Source: CAVVFX01 sp963747535 | Lineage (GTDB): Bacteria > Acidobacteriota > Terriglobia > Bryobacterales > Bryobacteraceae | NCBI GenBank assembly: GCA_963747535.1 | Contig: CAVVFX010000006.1 | Coordinates: 930,001 to 994,000, forward strand | Reading direction: 5' to 3' | Length of the DNA stretch: 64,000 bases | Shown here: positions 26,009 to 33,488 of the stretch, in pieces | Position numbering within the stretch: the first letter of the stretch is position 1 | How the letters are laid out: every line of letters begins with the position of its first letter | The notes under the pieces: model-generated | What the model saw: the letters and a program-made list of their open reading frames with translations, nothing else | Told to the model about the DNA's origin: nothing | Database searches by the model: none | Made by a program: the position numbers and the translations under genes

Positions 26009-26824
26009 ATGCGCATCGTTCACCTCGATTCCGGACGCGAAATGGGCGGCGGCCAGTGGCAGGTTCTGCGCCTCCTCCGCGGTCTCCGGCAGCGCGGTTG
26101 CGAGTCGATCCTGATGACTCCTCTCGTGGGCCCTCTCGGTCAACGGGCCATCACCGAAGGCTTTGCGGTCGAGAAGCTGAGCCATCGGATCCCGGCTGCG
26201 GACCTGGTTCACGTCCACGATGCCCGGAGTCACACCATCGCGGCCCTCTTCGCCAGAACTCCAGTGGTGGTCGCGCGCCGTGTCGCGTTTCCTGTCAGGC
26301 GAGGCTGGCTATCCCGCTGGAAATATCGCAGGGCGGCTCATTTTATTGCCGTTTCACGATTTGTCGCCGGCAGGCTGATCGAAGGCGGCGTTCCTGACGA
26401 CCGGATCTCGGTCGTGCATGACGGCGTGCCGTTATTGCCTTTGAGCTCGCGGGACGGACCTGTAATCGAAATAGTGAAGAATGCGTCTAACCTGGAGAGT
26501 GACCTTTTGCACGCGCGCCTGCTCGTGTACCTGACTCGGGCAGAAGGGCTCGGTTCGGGAGCCTTGCTGGGTATGTCGGCCGGCGTGCCGGTAATTGCCA
26601 GCCGCATCGGGGGCCTGCCGGAAGTCATCGAAAATGGTGTCAATGGAATTTTGACGTCGAACGAGCCGGCTGCGGTCGCTGCATCCATCGAGCGGCTGGA
26701 GTCGGACCGCAAAGAAGCTGCGCGTCTGGGCGCCAACGCGCGTCTTACCATTGAAGAACGGTTTACAGTAGAACGAATGGTTGAGGATACGATAGCCGTA
26801 TATCAAAGGGTTCTCGATGTTTGA
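26009..26824 (+). CDS. GT4-family glycosyltransferase, shortened
   Basis: 271 residues, about 90 fewer than usual for GT4. The N-terminal domain is present (HLDSGREMGGGQWQVLRLL, ADLVHVHDARSHT, FIAVSRFVAGRLI, ISVVHDGV), and the donor-site half too (LTRAEGLGSGALLGMSAG, then PVIASRIGGLPEVI). The strand-turn region between them that usually carries the RxxxxKG phosphate-binding motif is missing: the sequence runs from GVPLLPLSSRD to a short charged linker. It may be an internally deleted, inactive or non-nucleotide-sugar enzyme. Its end overlaps the prepilin peptidase start by eight bases, so it is translated with it. Confidence 0.75.
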   Translation: MRIVHLDSGREMGGGQWQVLRLLRGLRQRGCESILMTPLVGPLGQRAITEGFAVEKLSHRIPAADLVHVHDARSHTIAALFARTPVVVARRVAFPVRRGWLSRWKYRRAAHFIAVSRFVAGRLIEGGVPDDRISVVHDGVPLLPLSSRDGPVIEIVKNASNLESDLLHARLLVYLTRAEGLGSGALLGMSAGVPVIASRIGGLPEVIENGVNGILTSNEPAAVAASIERLESDRKEAARLGANARLTIEERFTVERMVEDTIAVYQRVLDV

Positions 26825-27641
26825 GGCAGCCCTCGCGTTTGTGTTCGGACTTTTGATCGGCAGCTTCCTGAACGTTTGCATCTATCGCTGGCCTCTGGAT
26901 CTCTCGGTAGTCGCGCCACGCTCCTACTGCCCACAGTGTGAAGCGCCGATTGCCTGGTACGACAACGTGCCGGTACTGAGCTATCTGCTCTTGCGAGGCC
27001 AGTGCCGGGGATGCGGGAAAAGCATCTCCTACCGCTACCCGTTAGTGGAGTTGTTGACCGCTGTTCTCTTCGCCTGGATCGTTTGGCAATTAGGGCTTAC
27101 GCCCGGCGCGGCGAAATTTTGCATTCTTGTCGCGATGCTCGTCGCCCTGATGTTCACGGACCTCGAAGAACGCATTCTGCCGGATGAATTCACGCTCGGC
27201 GGCTTGCTGGTGGGACTGGCATTCTCTCCGTTTATCCGCGTGCCCGACATCACGGCGCACGCGGTGCTGGGTTTGCTGGGATTTCAGCTTTCCGACCGCA
27301 CGCTATCCGTCGCCGAGTCGTTGTGCGGTGCGATCTTGCCGGCAGGAACACTGTGGCTCGGCGGATGGCTGTTCGAGAAGTTCCGGCACAAAGAGGGTTT
27401 AGGCTTGGGCGACGTGAAAATGATGGCGATGGTCGGAGCGTTTCTCGGCGTGCGCGGCGCCTTGCTGACATTGGTGATCGGCGCTATGGCCGGCTCGATA
27501 GTCGGCCTCATTTACGTCAAAATGACTAAGCAGGATATGGGATCGTATCAGTTGCCTTTTGGAACCTTCCTCGCTGCCGCGGCTATCTTCGCCGCGATGT
27601 CCGGACCCAAGGTGATTGACTGGTATAGTTCGTTAATGTAG
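26817..27641 (+). CDS. pilD: Prepilin peptidase / N-methyltransferase (A24)
   Basis: 274 residues. PilD cleaves the leader of type IV prepilins and methylates the new N-terminus at the inner membrane. The N-terminal signature FGLLIGSFLNVCIYRWP is complete; CPQC and CRGC form the zinc ribbon of the methyltransferase part. The two catalytic aspartates lie in FTDLEERILPDEFT and GLGDVKMM. About seven membrane segments. The length is normal. The gene overlaps the GT4 upstream and precedes uvrC by 60 bases containing a hairpin repeat. No pilin genes are in the window. Confidence 0.94.
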   Translation: MFEAALAFVFGLLIGSFLNVCIYRWPLDLSVVAPRSYCPQCEAPIAWYDNVPVLSYLLLRGQCRGCGKSISYRYPLVELLTAVLFAWIVWQLGLTPGAAKFCILVAMLVALMFTDLEERILPDEFTLGGLLVGLAFSPFIRVPDITAHAVLGLLGFQLSDRTLSVAESLCGAILPAGTLWLGGWLFEKFRHKEGLGLGDVKMMAMVGAFLGVRGALLTLVIGAMAGSIVGLIYVKMTKQDMGSYQLPFGTFLAAAAIFAAMSGPKVIDWYSSLM

Positions 27642-27657
27642 CGTTTCCGAGGTATAG

Positions 27658-27690
27658 CGTTTCTGAGCCGCACGCGTAAGCCAGCGGTAC
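27658..27690 (+). repeat. Dispersed hairpin element, variant copy
   Basis: GTTTCTGAGCCGC, ACGCGTAAGCCA, GCGG is a diverged copy of the element seen at 10540 and 47952; CCGC and GCGG can pair. It lies between prepilin peptidase and uvrC, in the same orientation as the other copies. Confidence 0.55.
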
Positions 27691-27700
27691 GCAATTCAAA

Positions 27701-29503
27701 TTGGATCTCAAAGAAAAAGTATCGCAGTTACCCCTCTCACCCGGCGTTTATCTCTACACGGATGGCGCCGGGACGGTCATCTACGTCGGCAAGGCCAAGA
27801 GCCTGCGTGCCCGCGTACGCAGCTATTTCAACGATGACAAACTGTCGGACGTCAAGACCGGGACCCTGATCGCCGAGGCCCGCGACATCGACTACATTCT
27901 CGTCGACAACGAGAAGGAGGCGCTGGCGCTCGAAAATAACCTCATCAAGCAGTACAAACCCCGCTTTAATATCCTGCTGCGTGATGACAAAACTTATCCT
28001 TATATCAAGCTCACTAACGAGAAATATCCTCGCGTATATGTGACTCGCCGTTTAATTAAAGACGGGTCGACTTACTTCGGCCCGTATTTTCCGGGAAACC
28101 TCGCCCACAGGACAGTCAACTTTATCCACCGGCATTTCAAAGTGCCCTCCTGCAAGGTCGACCTTACGCGCTACCATCCCAAGCCTTGCCTTGAATTCCA
28201 CATCCATCGCTGTCACGGACCCTGCGTCCAGGGCCTCGTGGCGGACGAGACCTATGCAACGGCCGTCCGCGATGTTCGCCACTTCCTCGAAGGGCGCCAC
28301 AGCGACCTCGCTCGCGACCTGCGCCACCGGATGGCGGTGGCGTCACAGGAGATGCGTTTCGAGGAGGCCGCCGGATTGCGCGATCTGCTGTCTACCGTCG
28401 AAGAGATCGAAGAACGGCAGAAGATGGCTGCGGCGAGCGGCGACGACGCCGATATTTTCGGTTGCTATGCGGAGCCTCCCCTCGTGGCTGTCAACCTGTT
28501 CCATCTGCGCAATGGCCAGATCGTGGACCGCCGCGAGTATTTCTGGGAGGATCAGGTAGAGTTTAACCAGCCGGAGTTCTTTTCATCCCTGCTGTTGCAG
28601 ATTTACCTGGATCAGCAATATGTGCCGGGCCTGATCCATGTGCCGGTGGACTTCGAAGATCGCCCGGTAATGGAGGAATTGCTATCTGAAAAGCGTAACC
28701 GGAGAGTGGAGATCCTGACCCCACAGCGGGGGCAGAAGAAGGCCTTGCTGGACCTGGTCCAGACCAATGCGAAACACAGCTTCGACGCACGGTTCCGGGT
28801 AATGAAGCCAACCTCGAAGACCATCCAGGACGCGCTGCAGGACGCGCTGAATCTGCCGCACGCCCCCCACCGCATCGAATGTTTCGATATCTCGCACATC
28901 CAGGGTACCGACAAGGTCGCCAGCATGGTGGTCTGGGAAGACGGGCGAATGAAGAAGCAAGACTATCGCAAGTTCATCATTCGCACGGTAGTGGGCAACG
29001 ACGATTTTGCCAGCATGCGCGAAGTTGTCACGCGCCGCTATTCGCGGCTGCAGGAGGAAGGCGCGCCCATGCCCGGACTGATCCTGATCGACGGCGGACT
29101 GGGACAATTGCACGCCGCTGCCGATGCGCTGGAAGCCATCGGGATCATCAATCAGCCGCTCGCATCCATTGCCAAGCGGGAAGAGATTATTTACGTGCTC
29201 GGCCAGGAAAACGAGCCGGTTGTGCTGGATCGCTTTTCTCCCATCCTCCACCTGATCCAATCGGTGCGGGATGAGGCACATCGTTTCGCGGTCACGTTCC
29301 ACCGGACCCGCAGGAATGCCTCGCGGCTGATGTCCGAGTTAGAAGATATCCCGGGAGTCGGTAAAACGACGGTCACTAAGCTTCTCAAACACTTCGGCAG
29401 TTCGGCGCTGGTGCGCGCAGCGTCGGAAGACGAACTGGCAGCTCAAGTCGGCAGGGCAGCGGCACGCCGCGTAGTGGCGTACTACGCCGGCCAGCACACG
29501 TGA
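27701..29503 (+). CDS. uvrC: Excinuclease ABC subunit C
   Basis: 600 residues. UvrC makes both incisions of nucleotide excision repair. The GIY-YIG nuclease domain is at residues 10-90 (LSPGVYLYTD, IYVGKAKSLRARVRSYF), the UVR motif near 195-235 (LRHRMAVASQEMRFEEAAGLRD), the RNase H-like second nuclease near 370-520 (ECFDISHIQG, LILIDGGLGQL), and the helix-hairpin-helix pair at the C-terminus (LEDIPGVGKTTVTKLLKHFG). The start is TTG at 27701, in the place expected from the family (MDLKEKVSQLPLSPGVY). The length is normal. Confidence 0.96.
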   Translation: MDLKEKVSQLPLSPGVYLYTDGAGTVIYVGKAKSLRARVRSYFNDDKLSDVKTGTLIAEARDIDYILVDNEKEALALENNLIKQYKPRFNILLRDDKTYPYIKLTNEKYPRVYVTRRLIKDGSTYFGPYFPGNLAHRTVNFIHRHFKVPSCKVDLTRYHPKPCLEFHIHRCHGPCVQGLVADETYATAVRDVRHFLEGRHSDLARDLRHRMAVASQEMRFEEAAGLRDLLSTVEEIEERQKMAAASGDDADIFGCYAEPPLVAVNLFHLRNGQIVDRREYFWEDQVEFNQPEFFSSLLLQIYLDQQYVPGLIHVPVDFEDRPVMEELLSEKRNRRVEILTPQRGQKKALLDLVQTNAKHSFDARFRVMKPTSKTIQDALQDALNLPHAPHRIECFDISHIQGTDKVASMVVWEDGRMKKQDYRKFIIRTVVGNDDFASMREVVTRRYSRLQEEGAPMPGLILIDGGLGQLHAAADALEAIGIINQPLASIAKREEIIYVLGQENEPVVLDRFSPILHLIQSVRDEAHRFAVTFHRTRRNASRLMSELEDIPGVGKTTVTKLLKHFGSSALVRAASEDELAAQVGRAAARRVVAYYAGQHT

Positions 29504-29884
29504 CGCAACGCTGCATCGACCGCGAAAAATTCCCTCCCGGTATCACTGCCGGCAGCCCATCGACTGCGCTATAATCCCCTGTTTACGGACTCCGCAGCAA
29601 CTGACTTCGTCATACGAAAATCGCACTTTGCGGTTTGATCGGACAAGCCTTCCACTTGCGCCCGAGCAAGAAAACTTTGGCCAGGTACGTGCTGATGGAA
29701 GCGTTCCGAATATCACGTTGCCGCCGGCAACTTTACTAATTACGATTGGTTTCACGCTACTTGTCTGTCCAATTGACATCACGCGCCACTGTCCGCTACA
29801 CCTACGGCTTAGTTCCGGCCGCCAGGGATGAACGCCACCTCTTCGACTTCGTCGAGCCACTTCTGAATCGGATCTCCTTCGTCA
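29504..29884. other. Gene-free stretch upstream of the repeat protein
   Basis: 381 bases between uvrC and the Ig-repeat gene. TATAAT at 29570-29575 is the only good promoter-like hexamer; no matching -35 is seen at 17 bases. If used it would give a leader of about 300 bases. Short frames here have no supporting features. Confidence 0.4.
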
Positions 29885-31783
29885 ATGTTCAAACCTTTTC
29901 TCTGCAAGCTTTCCGTCCTGACAGCTTTCTTTGCGATTTCCTGCAACGTTTCGCTGGCCCAATCTTCCCTGAGTCTGTCTTCGGCTACCGCCCCCCAGGG
30001 TGGTACTGCGACTCTGAATCTCTCGCTGACAACCTCGGGTGGTAATGACCCGGCCGGCTTGCAGTGGACCCTCAACTATCCTGCGACGAGCGTCTCCAAT
30101 CTTTCGGTCGCCGCGGGTCCTGCGCTGACTGCAGCGGGAAAATCAATCACTTGTTCCGCGAACTCCGGCAGCGAAGTTTGCGTCGCCGCGGGGATGAATT
30201 CCACCGGTATTGGCAGCGGAGTCGTGGCTACGGTTTCCGCAACCCTGTCGGCCGGTTCGACAACCGCGGCAATTGGTGTAATCAATGCCCTGGGTGCGTC
30301 TCCTGCCGGTGAGGGAGTCTCCGTGAGCGCGGCGGGTGGTTCCGTCTCCGTGGGTGGTGCGGCGCCGGCGATCAGCAGCATCGCATGCTCTCCGGCCTCG
30401 CTCGGCCCGGCAAGCTCCACCGCGTGCACAGTGAGCCTCAGCGGGAGTGCGGGCCCCAGCGGAGCCGTCGTGAGCATTATTTCAACCACGGCGATGATCA
30501 GTTTGCCCGCCACTGTCACGATTGCCGCCGGATCGAGCAGCGCCGTGTTCACGGCTACCGCCGGCACATTCACCTCTAACCAGACCGGCATAATAATCGC
30601 TTCGTTCAACAGTACGTCGACTACCACCGCCTTGTCGCTGGTAGCGGCCGTCAGCCTGTCTTCCCTTCAGTGCGGCGCCTCCAGTCTGGCGTCCGGTGCC
30701 GGTGATTCGTGCAGCGTGACACTTTCCAGCGCCGCTCCGGCCGGCGGCACTGCGGTAGCCTTGTCGTCCAATAACGCGACACTGACCGTACCCGGTTCGG
30801 TCACTGTTCCGGCTTCTTCCTCGTCCGCAGCCTTCACCGCTACTGCCGGCGCCATAACCACCAACCAAATTGCCACCATCAATGCTGCTCTTGGCGCAAC
30901 CTCGTTGCCTCTGGTCCTCTCCCTGGTGATCCCGGTCAGCCTTTCTTCGCTGCAGTGCATCCCCTCCAGCCTGACTTCCAGGGCCGCTTCTACCTGCACC
31001 GTTACGCTGTCCGGTGCCGCCCCTCCCGGAGGATCAATCGTTTCCCTGTCCTCCAACGACGCACTGCTGTCTGTGCCGGTGTCGGTCACCGTCCCGGTCT
31101 CCTCGACTACAGCCTCTTTCACCGCTACGGCCGGCACGGTCACTTCCAACGGAAGTGCTACCGTCACCGCTTCTTTTGGTGGCGGATCTTTCCCGGTTAC
31201 CCTATCTTTGCAGCCTCCGGCCAGCCTTTATTCACTGCAGTGCAGTGCCTCCAGCCTGACGTCCAACGCCAGTGCTTTCTGTACCGTTACGCTGTCTGGC
31301 GCGGCCCCTACCGGCGGCGCCATCGTCTCGCTCTCCTCCAATAATGCAGCCTTGGCCGTACCTGCTACGTTCACGGTCCCGGCCACCTTCACTTCCGCCT
31401 CCTTCACCGCTACGGCGGGTACCGTCACCTCCAACAGCAGCGCTACCCTCACCGCTTCTCTGAATGGCGCATCTTTCCCCGTCAACATCTCTCTATTGGC
31501 CCCGGTCAGCCTTTCCTCTCTGAAGTGCAACGCCTCCAGCCTGTCTTCCAAGGCCACTACTTCCTGTACGGTCACGCTATCAAACGGAGCGCCTGCGGGG
31601 GGCTACAAAGTAACCCTGTCTTCAAATAATGCGACCTTGACGGTACCCGGTTCGGTCACAGTCGCGGCCGGCTCTACTTCCGCCACGTTTACCGCCACGG
31701 CCGGCACGGTGAAATCCGGTACCAGCGCCACCGTCACCGCTTCCTCCGGGGGTGCCTCGTCGTCGGTGGTCATCTCGCTATAG
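29885..31783 (+). CDS. Secreted cohesin-like/Ig-repeat protein with exact 95-residue repeats
   Basis: 632 residues. A signal peptide (8-25, cleavage near SLA-QS) is followed by a cohesin-like beta-sandwich (27-158: LSSATAPQGGTATLNLSL, AGLQWTLNYP). Then come five tandem Ig-like units starting near residues 161, 256, 351, 446 and 541. In each, the first Cys (168, 263, 358, 453, 548) and the second Cys (181, 276, 371, 466, 561) recur at exactly 95-residue steps. The Cys pair is 13 apart, likely one disulfide per unit. Each unit reads SLxSLQCxASSL, CTVTLSGAAPxGG, VSLSSNNA, FTATAGTVTSN. The protein ends with the last unit and lacks a visible anchor. Very rich in Ser, Thr, Ala and Val. Probably an extracellular adhesive or structural protein. 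Confidence 0.85.
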   Translation: MFKPFLCKLSVLTAFFAISCNVSLAQSSLSLSSATAPQGGTATLNLSLTTSGGNDPAGLQWTLNYPATSVSNLSVAAGPALTAAGKSITCSANSGSEVCVAAGMNSTGIGSGVVATVSATLSAGSTTAAIGVINALGASPAGEGVSVSAAGGSVSVGGAAPAISSIACSPASLGPASSTACTVSLSGSAGPSGAVVSIISTTAMISLPATVTIAAGSSSAVFTATAGTFTSNQTGIIIASFNSTSTTTALSLVAAVSLSSLQCGASSLASGAGDSCSVTLSSAAPAGGTAVALSSNNATLTVPGSVTVPASSSSAAFTATAGAITTNQIATINAALGATSLPLVLSLVIPVSLSSLQCIPSSLTSRAASTCTVTLSGAAPPGGSIVSLSSNDALLSVPVSVTVPVSSTTASFTATAGTVTSNGSATVTASFGGGSFPVTLSLQPPASLYSLQCSASSLTSNASAFCTVTLSGAAPTGGAIVSLSSNNAALAVPATFTVPATFTSASFTATAGTVTSNSSATLTASLNGASFPVNISLLAPVSLSSLKCNASSLSSKATTSCTVTLSNGAPAGGYKVTLSSNNATLTVPGSVTVAAGSTSATFTATAGTVKSGTSATVTASSGGASSSVVISL

Positions 31784-32158
31784 TTCTGTGGAGTTCGGCG
31801 GACGCTTTTTGCCCTGTATCCTGGAAACTCTCCAATCCAGTGGGGCAGCTAATCCTGGCTGCAGCCGCCCTTTATGCGGCCCCACGCACCCACCGGCTTG
31901 TAGCCCAACCGAAACAATTTTTGGAGCGGAGTGAAAGAGCACGCAATTCTTACCGGCCCTGGCGTGGTAACTCCTACCGAAGTGGCATTGCCCGGTCGCC
32001 CTTCCCGGGGGAGTCCGGCCCGACTCGAATTGTGTAGGTCACACAAGTGAGTGCATTTCAGAGACCAATTGGCGGCCGTAGCGCCGCCATCCCACGATCG
32101 GCGGATTGTCGCGACCGATAAATTCGGACAATCAGATTCCGAATCGCCCGGCTCGCCA
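31784..32158. other. Gene-free stretch between convergent genes
   Basis: 375 bases between the repeat protein and rsmI. No coding frame, promoter or strong hairpin with a T-run was recognised. Confidence 0.4.
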
Positions 32159-32995
32159 TCACTTCTGATGCTGCGGCAAGTGCTCGAACTCCCGGTACAC
32201 GTCTCTCTTGGACAGCCCGCGCGACTTCGCCACTGCCTTGATGGCATCCATCCGGCTCAGCCCTGATCGCATTTGAGCCTCCACCGCGACCTCGATCGGC
32301 CGGTCATCCGCTTCCGGACGCTTCGCCTTCGCCACCAGTATGGTCATCTCGCCCCTGATCGAATCGCGCGCCAATAGCTGCTCCCTCACCTGGGACGCCG
32401 TCCCGTGCAGAAACTCCTCATACATCTTGGTGAGCTCGCGCGCCACCACTACATCGCGCTCACCCATCACGGCCTGGATGTCCGCCAGCGCTTCCACCAC
32501 ACGATGCGGAGCTTCATAGAAGATCAACGTGGCGTGTTCGTTCTTCAGTGCCTCGAGTGCGTGTACCCGCTGCCCCGGCTTCGGAGGCAGGAAGCCACCG
32601 AAGTGGAACGCGTCCGTAGGCAGCCCGGAGGCGGACAATGCCGCCAGCAGCGCCGATGGTCCAGGCACCGGCTGCACCACGATCCCGGCCCCTACGGCTG
32701 AATGCACCAGCCGGTATCCCGGATCGGAAATCAGCGGCACCCCGGCGTCCGAGACCAACGCTCCGGACTCGCCGGCCAACAGCCGCGAACACAATTCCTT
32801 CGACCGCTCCATCTCGTTGTGCTCGTGATAACTGACCTGCGGGGTCTGGATACCGTAGTGGTCCAGCAGCTTGCGCGTCTGCCGGGTGTCCTCGCAGGCA
32901 ATCCAGTTCACTTCGCCGAGTACCCGCACGGCGCGATACGTGATGTCTTCCAGGTTCCCGATCGGCGTTGCCACAACATATAGGATGCCGCTCAT
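32159..32995 (-). CDS. rsmI: 16S rRNA (cytidine(1402)-2'-O)-methyltransferase
   Basis: 278 residues from the ATG at 32995; the frame stays open far upstream but only this start gives the family N-terminus (MSGILYVVATPIGNLEDIT). RsmI 2'-O-methylates C1402 of 16S rRNA in the decoding centre with SAM. Family motifs: ACEDTRQTRKLLDHYGI, YHEHNE, LVSDAGVPLISDPG, PVPGPSALLAALSASG, FYEAPHR and VVARELTKMYEEF. The C-terminal extension SRMDAIKAVAKSRGLSKRDV is the common small helical domain. No neighbours linked to translation. Confidence 0.96.
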   Translation of the reverse strand: MSGILYVVATPIGNLEDITYRAVRVLGEVNWIACEDTRQTRKLLDHYGIQTPQVSYHEHNEMERSKELCSRLLAGESGALVSDAGVPLISDPGYRLVHSAVGAGIVVQPVPGPSALLAALSASGLPTDAFHFGGFLPPKPGQRVHALEALKNEHATLIFYEAPHRVVEALADIQAVMGERDVVVARELTKMYEEFLHGTASQVREQLLARDSIRGEMTILVAKAKRPEADDRPIEVAVEAQMRSGLSRMDAIKAVAKSRGLSKRDVYREFEHLPQHQK

Positions 32996-33488
32996 AACAG
33001 CGAGTATAAGGTACGCGTCCCGGCCGGGTGACAAAGCGAGTGGTGGCCCAGGCGGTTTCGTCTGCGTGTCCGGATTTTTCCAGCTTCTGACGGTTTCTTC
33101 GGCGGACGAAGTGGCTTGGAGACAGCCGAGGTGCCGAAGGTCTCGTCCAAATCGGTACTGCACGATTGGATTTTCAGCCGGGATCTGTCCGCATAATCCG
33201 CTTCGGGCCAGGTAGCCGGCACGGGCGACGCACTGCCATGATGGCCAGTCGTCCGGAGGTTGGGCCGAAAGAGAATCCTGGAAATTGACCCGAGTTCTCC
33301 TTCGATCGCTTCCTGGATATTGGCTCATATTGACGGGAACCGGGCTATTGAGACTCATCGAAGACGCCCGGTCCGGTACGCATCCGCGTAGAGCATGAGT
33401 CCTCGACGCTGTGTCAACTTCCCCACAATGCCCTTTCCTTGCGAATCGCGTCCATTGCCTGGAAAGCATAAAGTAGAATAGACCGGAC
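32996..33488. other. Gene-free stretch between divergent rsmI and kinase genes
   Basis: 493 bases. An open frame runs through on the minus strand as an extension of rsmI, but its composition (Arg/Ser/Pro-rich, no domain) marks it as non-coding. No confident promoter hexamers or hairpins were found. It must hold the promoters of both genes. Confidence 0.4.
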
